Source of the DNA: Acinetobacter piscicola
GTDB taxonomy: Bacteria > Pseudomonadota > Gammaproteobacteria > Pseudomonadales > Moraxellaceae
DNA: 64,000 nt
Reading direction: 5' to 3'
Assembly: GCF_015218165.1 (NCBI RefSeq)
Contig: NZ_CP048659.1
Coordinates: 1,488,001 to 1,552,000, forward strand
The notes below the pieces were generated by a model, which did not search any database, was not told the DNA's origin, and saw only the letters and a program-made list of their open reading frames with translations. Positions within the stretch are counted from its first letter, which is position 1, and each line of letters opens with the position of its first letter. Shown here one piece after another: positions 8,803 to 17,647 of this stretch. A program made the translations under genes and the position numbers.

Positions 8803-9531
8803 ATGATGTTATTGGAAAAAATTTTACAGTCACAAGGTTTTGGTAGTCGTAAACATTGTCAACACTTAATCAAAAGTGGTGCGGTTCAGATAGATGGGCA
8901 AGTGATCACGGATGTAAAATTTAAAATAGCAGAACAGCAATTAAAGTTTCAGGTTTTCGCTCAACAATATCAGTACCGTGAAAAGGTTTATTTAGCACTA
9001 CATAAACCACAAGACTATGAATGCTCACATCAAGCTACCCATCATTTTAGTGTTTTCGACTTAATGGATGAGTTGTTGTTAAATCGAGGTGTGCAGTGCA
9101 TTGGTCGTTTAGATCAAGATACAACGGGCATGTTGTTGTTGACAGACGATGGTCAATTTTTACAGGCTTTAACTCATCCTAAAAAACATGTACCTAAAGT
9201 GTATATTGTAGAAACTGCAGATCCGATCAGCCCAATACAAATTGAACAGTTATTGCAAGGTGTGGAATTGCGCAATGAAAAAGGCATTTATGCGGCAAGT
9301 CAGGCTGAAAAACTTGCAGAAAATAAACTGTCTTTAACGATTCATCAAGGTGTATATCACCAAGTCAAACGTATGTTGGCTGCTGTGGGTAATAAAGTTA
9401 TCACTTTGCATCGTCAGCAAGTGGGTTTGCTAGATTTAGGACAACTCGAACAAGGGCAATATGTCTATTTAAATGAACAACAGATTCAAGCTGCAAAAAA
9501 TCAAAGTGAATGTATCGAATATTTAGGATGA
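8803..9531 (+). CDS. rsuA: 16S rRNA pseudouridine-516 synthase RsuA
   Basis: About 242 residues: an N-terminal S4 RNA-binding domain (LEKILQSQGFGSRKHCQHL, then SGAVQIDGQ) and a pseudouridine synthase domain with the catalytic Asp in GRLDQDTTGMLLLTDDG. The DTTG form is that of RsuA rather than RluB/RluE (which read DSEG), so position 516 of 16S rRNA is the likely target. The segment VYHQVKRMLAAVGNKV is the family C-terminal motif. The second Met (8806) is an equally possible start. It is convergent with the GNAT gene. Confidence 0.9.
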   Translation: MMLLEKILQSQGFGSRKHCQHLIKSGAVQIDGQVITDVKFKIAEQQLKFQVFAQQYQYREKVYLALHKPQDYECSHQATHHFSVFDLMDELLLNRGVQCIGRLDQDTTGMLLLTDDGQFLQALTHPKKHVPKVYIVETADPISPIQIEQLLQGVELRNEKGIYAASQAEKLAENKLSLTIHQGVYHQVKRMLAAVGNKVITLHRQQVGLLDLGQLEQGQYVYLNEQQIQAAKNQSECIEYLG

Positions 9532-9565
9532 ATATTCACATAAAATAATACGTACCAATGTCTAT

Positions 9566-10009
9566 TTATTTGAGAAAACAATGATAGGTACAAAACTCAT
9601 CGTCACGCACAAAACCCATTTGTTCGTATAATTGATGAGATTGGTAATTGGATTTTTGGGTTTCTAAACTAATGCGTAAAGCATTTTCATGTCGGGCAAA
9701 TAAAATGGCAGTATCGATCAACTGTTTTGCTGAACCTTGGCGTCGATAGATCGGTGTAACATAGACGTCATCTAAAATATAATAGGTTGAACATGCTAAA
9801 GATGAAAAGCCAAGATAAAGTAAAATAAAACCAGTAATGACATCATCTTTAATATGAATAAAAATAACACTTTGTTGATTTTCAAAACGTTGTTTTAAAA
9901 AATGATAAGATTCAGATGTATTTGAAGATGCACCATAAAACTGGCGATACTCATCAAACAAAATTGCAAGTTGTTGCAAGTCACTTTCAGTAGCACGTTT
10001 TACGATCAT
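9566..10009 (-). CDS. GNAT-family N-acetyltransferase
   Basis: 147 residues from ATG 10009, chosen because AGAGAG lies just upstream; the frame remains open to 10075. It has the GNAT fold: beta-4 (YILDDVYVTPIYRRQGSA) with the acetyl-CoA pyrophosphate loop RRQGSA, and C-terminal YEQMGFVRDD. The substrate is unknown. It lies 92 bp downstream of, and on the same strand as, a RelB/DinJ-like antitoxin gene. This is the gene order of GNAT-toxin modules, although the known ones (TacAT, AtaRT) use DUF1778 antitoxins. A metabolic acetyltransferase is the safer reading. Confidence 0.88.
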   Translation of the reverse strand: MIVKRATESDLQQLAILFDEYRQFYGASSNTSESYHFLKQRFENQQSVIFIHIKDDVITGFILLYLGFSSLACSTYYILDDVYVTPIYRRQGSAKQLIDTAILFARHENALRISLETQKSNYQSHQLYEQMGFVRDDEFCTYHCFLK

Positions 10010-10101
10010 TTTTTCTCTCTTTGTTTTGTTATCGTGGTAAAGAGAGCATAACGAAAAAAATGAATATTCAATCAAAAAAATTGTTTAGAAATAAGACACT
10101 G

Positions 10102-10413
10102 TTAAGTTTTGTCACTTTTTTCATTCAGGATCGCATTCAACTCAGCAAAAATATCGTCTTCATCTAAATGTGAAAGAGGGCTGTCTTCTATAGGTTGCGC
10201 TTGCTCTTGTTTGATTTTTTTTAATTTCAATAACTGTTCCATATTGATATTTTGATTTTCAATCGCAAAAGGGATGGATTTGGTTAAAACCACTTGTTTG
10301 AAAAAAAGACGAACTGCTTGTGCAGGCGTAATGCCTAATTGCTTGAAAACAGCAAAAGCCTGTTTTTTTTCTTGTGAATCAAGGCGTACTTGATAGACTT
10401 CGGTTTTTCGCAT
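10102..10413 (-). CDS. RelB/DinJ-family antitoxin
   Basis: 103 residues. The N-terminal half matches the ribbon-helix-helix of DinJ/RelB: a beta strand EVYQVRLDSQEKKQAF followed by LGITPAQAVRLFFKQVV and an IPF motif. The C-terminal half is acidic and helical, typical of the toxin-wrapping part. No RelE/YafQ/YoeB-like toxin gene is adjacent on either side, so it is either an orphan or pairs with the downstream GNAT gene. Family members repress their own promoter. The Shine-Dalgarno sequence is weak. Confidence 0.85.
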   Translation of the reverse strand: MRKTEVYQVRLDSQEKKQAFAVFKQLGITPAQAVRLFFKQVVLTKSIPFAIENQNINMEQLLKLKKIKQEQAQPIEDSPLSHLDEDDIFAELNAILNEKSDKT

Positions 10414-10515
10414 GAATGAGCCAAAATTTGCTGTCGTTTGGATGTTTCATTTTAATCAAACTAAATGTAATTTCAATGATTAGACATGAAAAAACACAAT
10501 ATTGTCATTACAATG

Positions 10516-11424
10516 TCATTCAATTGTCAGTTCTTTTAAAGAAGTGAAGTGCATTTCTTTTTGGCTGATCGGGTCTTTAAACCATAATTCTTTTGCAAGC
10601 AGTTGCAGTGGATGAGAAAAATCAGCCTCATTCTTATGCATCACGGTGGGGTAAAACGGATCATTTTTTATAGGAATATGTAAGTGATTTAAGTGCACAC
10701 GCAGTTGATGTTGTTTACCTGTTTCAGGATGAAGTTGGTATTTTGCCCAAGTGTGATTATGGTCTAGTAATTGAATTTTTGTACTAGAGTTGATCTCGCC
10801 ATCAACGATACGCATGGTATAAAAGGGCTGCCCTTTTTCCATTCTAAGCTTAACTTCTTGAGGAAATATGAGTTCAGGGCGATAAGCTGCAATGGAATGA
10901 TAGACTTTTTGCACTTGTCGTTCAGCAAATAATTGCTGATATATTCCCCGTGTCTGAGCACATTTTGAGATTAAAACAATGCCTGCTGTTTCACGATCTA
11001 AACGATGGATTGGGGTTAAATCAGGATTATTGGTGGCTTTTTTTAACCGTACCAATAAAGTTTCTTGCAGATATTGCCCTGTAGGGCTGATGGTTAAAAA
11101 ATGTGGTTTATCGACTGCAATAAAATGATCATTTTCAAATAATATGTGTGCTTGAAATGGAACATGAATTTCATGTTCTAAAAAACGATAATAAAAAATA
11201 TGACTATTTTCAAGATAAGGCGTATTGAGCGTTAAGATCTGACCATATTCATCAAAAATAAGTTGATCTTGGAAACGTTGTTGCCATTCGTGTGCTGCAA
11301 TATGTGGAAATTTTTCACATAAATAATCAAATAATTTTCCCGTGGGTTGTGTAAGTTTAGGAAGATAGACTTGACTGGCATTTACCCCGTCAATCATCGG
11401 TGGCTTAAATTTTGCGGTGGACAT
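10516..11424 (-). CDS. RluA-family RNA pseudouridine synthase
   Basis: 302 residues. The catalytic block HRLDRETAGIVLIS holds the nucleophilic Asp, with the upstream VDKPHFLTISPTG and the downstream GKQHQLRVHL motifs of the RluA family. The N-terminal 90 residues lack an obvious S4 domain. The substrate could be 23S rRNA or a tRNA; the sequence does not decide. It is the upstream-most gene of the leftward run RluA-like, DinJ-like, GNAT. The gap to tsaE (11425-11660) has no other gene. Confidence 0.9.
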   Translation of the reverse strand: MSTAKFKPPMIDGVNASQVYLPKLTQPTGKLFDYLCEKFPHIAAHEWQQRFQDQLIFDEYGQILTLNTPYLENSHIFYYRFLEHEIHVPFQAHILFENDHFIAVDKPHFLTISPTGQYLQETLLVRLKKATNNPDLTPIHRLDRETAGIVLISKCAQTRGIYQQLFAERQVQKVYHSIAAYRPELIFPQEVKLRMEKGQPFYTMRIVDGEINSSTKIQLLDHNHTWAKYQLHPETGKQHQLRVHLNHLHIPIKNDPFYPTVMHKNEADFSHPLQLLAKELWFKDPISQKEMHFTSLKELTIE

Positions 11425-11660
11425 AAATCGGTAATTTTAAGCTAAAAAGGTCGTATCAATTTTAGATAAAATTGAAGCCAGATGCAGTATTACATTTAAA
11501 ATAATACCTTTGAAAGTGAAAAAAATGACAGGGCATTTCTAAGCCACGATCTTTTTTAAATGAAAATTACATGAAATATTTTGTTTCACTACAGTAATTT
11601 TTACATTGAAAGCTATGAAATGTTATGATGTTAGTCTGTTTTCACCATGCCGTGCCAAAT

Positions 11661-12131
11661 ATGCAGTATTCAGTTAAATTAAATCTCAGCAACGAACAAG
11701 ATACTCAAAAACTCGCCCGTATTTTGGCGGAAAATTTTGCAAAAGGTGTGATTTATTTGATTGGTGATTTAGGTGCAGGTAAGACGACACTGACACGTTA
11801 TTGGTTGCAACAATTGGGGCATCAAGGTGCAGTGAAAAGCCCGACTTATACTTTGGTTGAACCCTATAAAATCAACCATAAAGATGTTTTTCATTTTGAT
11901 TTATATCGTTTAAATGACCCTTATGAACTTGAACTTATGGGGATTCGTGACTATTTAGATATTGAAAATGCTTTATTTTTATTTGAATGGCCATCTAAGG
12001 GGGGGGGTGAAATTCCACAAGCAGATTTGATTTTAAACATTTTAAAAACGGATCATGAAGAGATGCGAGAGGTCATTCTTGAACTGAATGATGCTGCACT
12101 TTATACACAATTACAGGATCATTACGCATAG
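11661..12131 (+). CDS. tsaE: tRNA threonylcarbamoyladenosine synthesis ATPase TsaE
   Basis: 156 residues from ATG 11661 (an upstream ATG at 11625 would add 12). It shows the Walker A loop GDLGAGKTTLTR, the SPTYTLVEPY segment and the Walker-B-like DLYRL, then LFEWPSKG, all standard for TsaE. It works with TsaB and TsaD to make t6A37 on ANN-decoding tRNAs in the cytoplasm. It starts the tsaE-mutL-miaA-hfq block, with mutL 8 bp downstream, as in many gammaproteobacteria. A run of G in GGGGGG at 12000 is a possible slippage site but the frame is intact. Confidence 0.94.
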   Translation: MQYSVKLNLSNEQDTQKLARILAENFAKGVIYLIGDLGAGKTTLTRYWLQQLGHQGAVKSPTYTLVEPYKINHKDVFHFDLYRLNDPYELELMGIRDYLDIENALFLFEWPSKGGGEIPQADLILNILKTDHEEMREVILELNDAALYTQLQDHYA

Positions 12132-12139
12132 GTTTCGGC

Positions 12140-14149
12140 ATGTCGACAGTGGAATCTAGCCAAAAAAGAATTCATACGTTACACCCTGCGCTTGCCAATC
12201 AAATTGCAGCAGGTGAGGTGATTGAACGCCCGTCTTCAGTGGTGAAAGAATTACTTGAAAATTCAATTGATGCGGGTGCAACTGAGCTGATCATTCGTGT
12301 GGCGAATGGCGGCAGTACCTTGATTGAAATCATTGACAATGGTCAAGGTATTCACGCAGAAGATTTAGCACTTTCTGTGACACGGCATGCGACTAGTAAA
12401 ATTCAAACTGCCGATGATTTACAAGCGATTGTGAGTTTGGGCTTTCGTGGTGAAGCATTGGCTTCAATTGCGGCGGTGTCACGTTTGACATTGAGCAGTA
12501 GTCAGGATGAATCAGGTGTTGGTTATCAAGTTGAAGTCAATGGCACAGCTTTTGATCATCAGGAAATTCAAGCCATTGCAGCGCAAAAGGGCACACATAT
12601 TCGGGTACAAGATTTATTTTTTAATGTACCTGCACGACGTAAATTTTTAAAAAAACCCAATACCGAATTTGGACATATTGAAGAAATTGTTCGACGTCTT
12701 GCTTTGACTCATTTTGATATTCGTTTTGTGTTGGAGCATAACGAGAATATTCGTTTGAATCTTCCCATTGCGGACAGTGGTGAGCTGCGTTTCCAACGTG
12801 TGCAACAGTTGCTCGGTCGTCAATTCACTGAAAATGCGTATTGGATCGATGCAGATAGCATCAGTATGCGTCTGTCAGGTTGGCTTGGACATCCATCCGA
12901 TGCACGCGCTCAAGCCGATTTACAATATGTGTATGTGAATGGGCGTATCGTTAAAGATAAAACTATTTCTCATGCACTGCGTATGGCATATGATGGGATT
13001 TTGCATGGGCATCAACATGCGGCATATTTGTTATTTTTAGAAGTTGATCCTGAAAATATTGATGTGAATGTGCATCCAACCAAACACGAAATTCGTTTTT
13101 TAAATCAACGTGAAGTGCATGAATTTGTACGTCATTTTGCGAAAGAAACATTGTCACAGTTTCAAACCGCAACAGCTGATTTATCGAGTGCTATGAAAGT
13201 TGAGCAGGTGCAAGCGCAGAGTCAATCCGTTCAACCGCGTTATCAAGAGCAATTTCAATTGCACCGAGATATGACGCCAACGTCACAACTCATGCAGCAA
13301 AATAGCCTAAGCGAACTGGAGAGTAACCACTCTCTTGAACCTGAAGCTTTGACTGATTTTAGTTCAAATCAACCACACGCTGTGCATTATCAACCACAAC
13401 AGCAATATCGTGGCACACAGCAGCTCAATAATGCGTTAAAAAGTTATCTTACGCCTTTACGTGAAACATCCGATATAGGGGTGAATAACGGGGTATCTGA
13501 TCAAGCTTCATTTGACCAATCAGTTGCAGCGCTAAATGCGATGAAGCGAACAACAGTTGATGAATATCCTTTAGGGATTGCAATTGCCCAACTACATGGC
13601 ATTTATATTTTGGCGCAAAATACAGAAGGTTTGATCATTGTTGATATGCATGCAGCCCATGAACGTATTTTGTTGCAACAAATGAAAATGGCATGGGATA
13701 AACCTGAATTTTGGACATCGCAGCAGCTGTTGATTCCAAAAGTGATTTCTATTACCCGAATGCAAGCCACAAGAGTTGAAGAGTTAAAGCCGCAACTTGA
13801 ACGTTTAGGTCTAGATATTGACCAATATGGTGATGAACAAGTGATTGTTAGAGGGGTGCCTGCTATTTTACATAAGGCGGACTTTGCAGCACTTGTGCCA
13901 GAGTTACTCAATGATTTAGACCCAAATGATGAAGCACAAGCACTGCAACAAAAACGTGATCATATTTTGGCAGGTATGGCATGTCATGGTGCGGTACGTG
14001 CACATCGAATGTTAAGTTTATCTGAAATGAATGCTTTGCTACGTCAGATGGAACAAACCGAATTTGCCAGTCAGTGTAATCATGGTCGTCCAACATGGCG
14101 GGCATTTCCATTGGCACAATTAGATAAATTATTTGCTCGAGGAGAGTAG
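12140..14149 (+). CDS. mutL: DNA mismatch repair protein MutL
   Basis: 669 residues. The N-terminal GHKL ATPase motifs are clear: ELLENSIDAGAT, DNGQGI and GFRGEALASI. The C-terminal dimerisation domain starts near residue 475, after a Gln-rich linker. The metal-binding endonuclease motif expected where MutH is absent (DxHAxxExxxxE) reads DMHAAHERILLQ: the final Glu is Gln. The ACHGAVRAHR and CNHGRPTW motifs of the endonuclease-type C-terminus are present. It couples MutS mismatch recognition to strand removal. Its stop is 6 bases before the miaA ATG. Confidence 0.96.
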   Translation: MSTVESSQKRIHTLHPALANQIAAGEVIERPSSVVKELLENSIDAGATELIIRVANGGSTLIEIIDNGQGIHAEDLALSVTRHATSKIQTADDLQAIVSLGFRGEALASIAAVSRLTLSSSQDESGVGYQVEVNGTAFDHQEIQAIAAQKGTHIRVQDLFFNVPARRKFLKKPNTEFGHIEEIVRRLALTHFDIRFVLEHNENIRLNLPIADSGELRFQRVQQLLGRQFTENAYWIDADSISMRLSGWLGHPSDARAQADLQYVYVNGRIVKDKTISHALRMAYDGILHGHQHAAYLLFLEVDPENIDVNVHPTKHEIRFLNQREVHEFVRHFAKETLSQFQTATADLSSAMKVEQVQAQSQSVQPRYQEQFQLHRDMTPTSQLMQQNSLSELESNHSLEPEALTDFSSNQPHAVHYQPQQQYRGTQQLNNALKSYLTPLRETSDIGVNNGVSDQASFDQSVAALNAMKRTTVDEYPLGIAIAQLHGIYILAQNTEGLIIVDMHAAHERILLQQMKMAWDKPEFWTSQQLLIPKVISITRMQATRVEELKPQLERLGLDIDQYGDEQVIVRGVPAILHKADFAALVPELLNDLDPNDEAQALQQKRDHILAGMACHGAVRAHRMLSLSEMNALLRQMEQTEFASQCNHGRPTWRAFPLAQLDKLFARGE

Positions 14150-14155
14150 TTGTTC

Positions 14156-15100
14156 ATGTCAAATCAAATGCCTGTTATCAATTTAATGGGACCTACTGCA
14201 AGTGGTAAAACCGCTTTGGCATGTGAACTCTATGAGCGTGGTAATGTGGAGCTGATCTCGGTGGATTCAGCTTTGGTTTATCAAGATATGGACATTGGAA
14301 CAGCCAAACCAACCAAAGCAGAGCAGCAACAATATCCGCATCATCTCATTGATATTATTAGCCCTTTGCAAGTATATTCTGCAGCTGAGTTTGTTGAAGA
14401 CGCATGTGCTTTGATTGATGATATTCATGCACGTGGCAAAACACCTGTGCTTGTAGGTGGCACAATGTTGTATTTTAAAGCCCTACTTGAAGGTTTATCT
14501 TCAAATTTACCGAGTGCAGACTATGCGGTGCGTGCTGAAATTGAAGCTCAAGCTGAAGCTGAGGGTTGGCAAGCTGTGTATGAGGAATTAAAAGCAGTTG
14601 ACCCGCTTGCGGGTGAAAAATTCAAAGTGAGTGATAAACAGCGCATCATTCGTGCATTAGAAGTATATAAGCTGACAGGGCAAGCGATTACAAAATTACA
14701 AGCAGAACAACCTAAAAATGTCGCATACCGTTACAGTTTTCATAATTATGCATTGCTGCCAGATCGGGTAGAATTACATCAGAGAATCGCGCTTCGTTTA
14801 AAAAATATGTGGGAAATCGGATTTTTAAATGAGGTTGAGGCTTTGATTGAAAAATATAATCTTAATGATAATTTGCCATCAGCGCGTTCGGTAGGTTATC
14901 GTCAAGCTTTAGATTATCTAAAAAATAGTGATAGAAGTCTTAAAAGCAAGCAAGAAATGGAGGATAAATCATTATACGCAACACGACAATTAGCTAAACG
15001 TCAATACACTTGGTTACGTTCTTTGCAAGAATCTCACCAATTTAAAACCTATTTGACTATAAAGCAAGCTCAAGAAGACTTGCGAAACTTACATGGATAA
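14156..15100 (+). CDS. miaA: tRNA dimethylallyltransferase MiaA
   Basis: 314 residues. The P-loop is [12 protein letters not shown], followed by [19 protein letters not shown], the PHHLIDI segment and RSVGYRQ, all standard MiaA motifs. It adds dimethylallyl to N6 of A37 in tRNAs reading UNN codons. The start at ATG 14156 has GGAGAG 9 bases upstream; a TTG at 14150 directly abuts the mutL stop and is less likely. It sits between mutL and hfq, the classic order. Confidence 0.96.
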   Translation: MSNQMPVINLMGPTASGKTALACELYERGNVELISVDSALVYQDMDIGTAKPTKAEQQQYPHHLIDIISPLQVYSAAEFVEDACALIDDIHARGKTPVLVGGTMLYFKALLEGLSSNLPSADYAVRAEIEAQAEAEGWQAVYEELKAVDPLAGEKFKVSDKQRIIRALEVYKLTGQAITKLQAEQPKNVAYRYSFHNYALLPDRVELHQRIALRLKNMWEIGFLNEVEALIEKYNLNDNLPSARSVGYRQALDYLKNSDRSLKSKQEMEDKSLYATRQLAKRQYTWLRSLQESHQFKTYLTIKQAQEDLRNLHG

Positions 15101-15193
15101 AGCAAAATTTACCTACTATCTTTTTTATAAATTTTAATTGAAAAATAAAGATAGTTTTTGCGCTGATATTTAATTTTTTTTTTGGAGTATAAA

Positions 15194-15712
15194 ATGTCTA
15201 AAGGTCAAACTTTACAAGATCCGTTCTTAAATTCTCTCCGTAAAGAACGTATTCCAGTTTCTATCTTTCTTGTAAACGGTATTAAACTACAAGGGCATAT
15301 TGAATCTTTTGACCAATACGTTGTGTTATTAAAAAACACTGTAAGCCAAATGGTTTATAAACATGCGATTTCTACAGTTGTTCCAGCACGTAATCCACGT
15401 CCTGCTGGTGCGCCTGCTGGTGCACCTGGTCAAGCAGCTGGTGGCTTCGGTGGTCAAGGTGGCTTCGGTGGTCAAGGTGGCTTCGGTGGTCAAGGTGGCT
15501 TCGGTGGTAACCAAGGTGGCTTTGGTGGTCAAGGCGGCTTCGGTGGTCAAGGTGGCTTCGGTGGTAACCAAGGCGGCTTCGGTGGTCAAGGTGGCTTCGG
15601 TGGTAACCAAGGCGGCTTCGGTGGTCAAGGTGGCTTCGGTGGTCAATCAGCTTCTGGTTTCGAAGGCGAAACGAAGTTTGAAGATTCACAAGATGACGAA
15701 AACAATCGTTAA
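15194..15712 (+). CDS. hfq: RNA chaperone Hfq with long glycine-rich tail
   Basis: 172 residues. The Sm core (1-70) is standard: [20 protein letters not shown] (Q8 in the proximal RNA face), then the Sm2 motif [11 protein letters not shown] with the conserved KH. The rest is a low-complexity tail of eleven GGFGG(N)Q units, ending in an acidic stretch ([11 protein letters not shown]). E. coli Hfq has 102 residues; long Gly-rich tails are known in Moraxellaceae. It mediates sRNA-mRNA pairing. GGAG lies 6 bases before the ATG. A strong terminator follows. Confidence 0.97.
   Translation: MSKGQTLQDPFLNSLRKERIPVSIFLVNGIKLQGHIESFDQYVVLLKNTVSQMVYKHAISTVVPARNPRPAGAPAGAPGQAAGGFGGQGGFGGQGGFGGQGGFGGNQGGFGGQGGFGGQGGFGGNQGGFGGQGGFGGNQGGFGGQGGFGGQSASGFEGETKFEDSQDDENNR
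15440..15646 (+). repeat. In-frame tandem repeat in hfq
   Basis: 207 bases made of eleven units coding GGFGGQ (18 bases, eight copies) or GGFGGNQ (21 bases, three copies). The units are nearly identical at DNA level (ggtggcttcggtggtcaa), so copy number is expected to vary between strains by slippage in whole codons. Confidence 0.95.
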
Positions 15713-15753
15713 TTTATAATTTTGACATGAATTAAATTTTAATTGATGTATTG

Positions 15754-15787
15754 AAATGGGTGCTTTGAAAGCGCCCATTTTTTTTAT
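15754..15787 (+). terminator. Rho-independent terminator after hfq
   Basis: AAATGGGTGCTTT and AAAGCGCCCATTT pair with one G-U, leaving a very small loop, and are followed by a run of T. Confidence 0.93.
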
Positions 15788-16284
15788 ATATTGAAAATAG
15801 CACTAAAATGATTGTAGAGACCTATATGCTATTCAATTCATTGATCAAGTTTGTTTGTACTAAAAATAATATTCAATTATAGATAACCAATAAATGTCCA
15901 ATGCGTTGACTGTAAATCACTGTAGAGTGAATCACAGCAAAAACTGTATTGTTGAATTTGACTGATATTTAATTTTTGTACATATGGAACAACTTTAAAG
16001 TATTCCTATGCATGAGCTAGTGGAATTTCGTTATTTTGCTACATTATTACCTTCAACATCTGTTTGTGCTTATGGCAAGTGCTATAAGTAGGCTGTTGAG
16101 TATTTTAATTTTTCATAAAAAGTAAGGATTTGTATTGTTTGTAAAATGATAATTTTTTGAATCTACGATTTTAATTAAATCTAATATTGTAAATGGCGAT
16201 GCTATTTTGAAGATATATTGAATCATTTAAAGTGATTTGTTAAATATTGCATTTTGATTTTAAGTGCGATTTAACTACTTTTAT
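15788..16284. other. About 500 bp without a convincing gene
   Basis: AT-rich DNA between the hfq and surA terminators. It holds only short, unconvincing frames (the best is 27 codons at 16008-16091) and an imperfect inverted repeat near 15918-15946. Nothing can be assigned. Confidence 0.6.
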
Positions 16285-16314
16285 AAAAAACCAGCCAATT
16301 TAGACTGGTTTTTT
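16285..16314 (-). terminator. Terminator after surA
   Basis: AAAAAACCAG / CTGGTTTTTT stem with a 10-base loop. Read on the minus strand, a T run follows; it lies 23 bp past the surA stop. Confidence 0.88.
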
Positions 16315-16336
16315 ATTGTTGATAAAATTATTGAGC

Positions 16337-17647
16337 TTAATTATTTTTATCATCTAAGCTTTTATCTTTGATTTCAACATAGGTGTTGGCACGTAATTCA
16401 CGCAACCAGCCATCAAGTTCAGAGTCAAATTGACGCTCACCTAAGATTTGACGTGCCATTCGTTTTTGATATTCGGCAGTCATGTCTTGTTTGCGAATAT
16501 CTTGCACTTGTAAAATGTGCCAGCCGAACTGTGTTTCAAACGGTTGGCTGATTTCACCTGCGGGTGTATTTTGCATGACTTTGTCAAATTCAGGCACCAT
16601 CATCCCAGGGCTTACCCAACCTAAGCTACCGCCATCACGTGCTGAACCTGGGTCATTTGAGTATGTAGCTGCAAGTGTGGCAAAGTTATCACCTGCTTTT
16701 AAGCGGTTAAAAATACTCTCAGCACTTTGTTTAGCATTTTCAGGTGTTACGACTTCAGACGTCTTAATTAAGATATGACGTGTTTCGTATTGTGTAACTA
16801 AAGCTTTTTGTTCGTTACCTTTACGTTCAATGAGCTTGAGAATATGTAAGCCATCTTGTGCTTTGATGAGGTCTGTCGTTTGCCCTGCATTTAAAGCGCT
16901 CACGCGTGCTGCAAGTTCAGCAGGGATGTCTGATAATGGACGGAAACCCATATCAGCACCTTCGACTTGAATGTGTGCATTGCTAAATTTTTGTTCTAGC
17001 GCTTTAACGTCATTGCTAGTATTGAGCTCAGCTTTGATTTGCTTTGCTACATTTTCAAGTTCATTGGCATTGGCATCACCTGAAATACGTACATGAATGA
17101 CATGTGCTTGACTGCCAACAGCGGCTTGTCCTTCAGGTGATTTTAAGAAGTTTTCTACGTCTTGGTCTGAAATTTTAATGCGTGACATGACTTGTTGTTG
17201 ACGTAAACGTTGAATGAGTAAATCATCTGAAATACGGTTACGTAAACCTTCATAAGTGCCCGGAGCCATTGCATCTAGTTTTTGTTGAAATGCTTCGAGT
17301 GAATTTGAACCTGATTGATTTGCGACTTTTAGTACTGCATCATTTAAAGTTTTTTCGTCAATTTTTAAATTATAGCGTTTGACTTGTTCCAATTGTGCAT
17401 TTTGAATAATCAATTGATTTAAGATTTGGCGTTGTAAAAACTGTGCAGGTGGAACTTCTTTTTTTTGTGCTTGTAGCTGGTGAGTAGCTTCAGCCATTCC
17501 TTGTATTAAGTCGCTTTTTAAAATTGCACGATCGCCAACCACTGCAATGACTTGGTCAGTGGGTGCAGCAAATGTCGGCATTGATGAAGAAATAAACAGT
17601 GCGAGAGCGGTAGCCTTAAAAAGTTGTTTTAAATTTTGCGTCTTCAT
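16337..17647 (-). CDS. surA: Periplasmic chaperone and peptidylprolyl isomerase SurA
   Basis: 436 residues. A Sec signal peptide (about 1-28, ending AFA/TFAAP) is followed by the SurA N-domain (TDQVIAVVGDRAILKSDL) and two parvulin domains. The second has the active-site pattern RHILIKTSE...GGSLGWVSPGMMVPEFD. SurA escorts unfolded outer-membrane proteins, LptD among them, to the BAM complex. The ATG overlaps the lptD stop (TAATG), implying translational coupling. The start at 17647 is preferred over the ATG at 17659, which lies inside lptD. Confidence 0.95.
   Translation of the reverse strand: MKTQNLKQLFKATALALFISSSMPTFAAPTDQVIAVVGDRAILKSDLIQGMAEATHQLQAQKKEVPPAQFLQRQILNQLIIQNAQLEQVKRYNLKIDEKTLNDAVLKVANQSGSNSLEAFQQKLDAMAPGTYEGLRNRISDDLLIQRLRQQQVMSRIKISDQDVENFLKSPEGQAAVGSQAHVIHVRISGDANANELENVAKQIKAELNTSNDVKALEQKFSNAHIQVEGADMGFRPLSDIPAELAARVSALNAGQTTDLIKAQDGLHILKLIERKGNEQKALVTQYETRHILIKTSEVVTPENAKQSAESIFNRLKAGDNFATLAATYSNDPGSARDGGSLGWVSPGMMVPEFDKVMQNTPAGEISQPFETQFGWHILQVQDIRKQDMTAEYQKRMARQILGERQFDSELDGWLRELRANTYVEIKDKSLDDKNN

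Noticed and set aside
13450..13475. Half parS-like ACGTGAAACA in mutL
   Set aside because: Only one half matches; the left half differs at four positions.
15329..15719. Long open frames on both strands over the hfq tail
   Set aside because: They arise from the tandem repeat being open in several frames; their products are low-complexity and lack ribosome sites.
16008..16091. 27-codon frame beginning MHELVEFRYFATLL
   Set aside because: It faintly recalls a LysR N-terminus but has no ribosome site and no continuation; chance is more likely.
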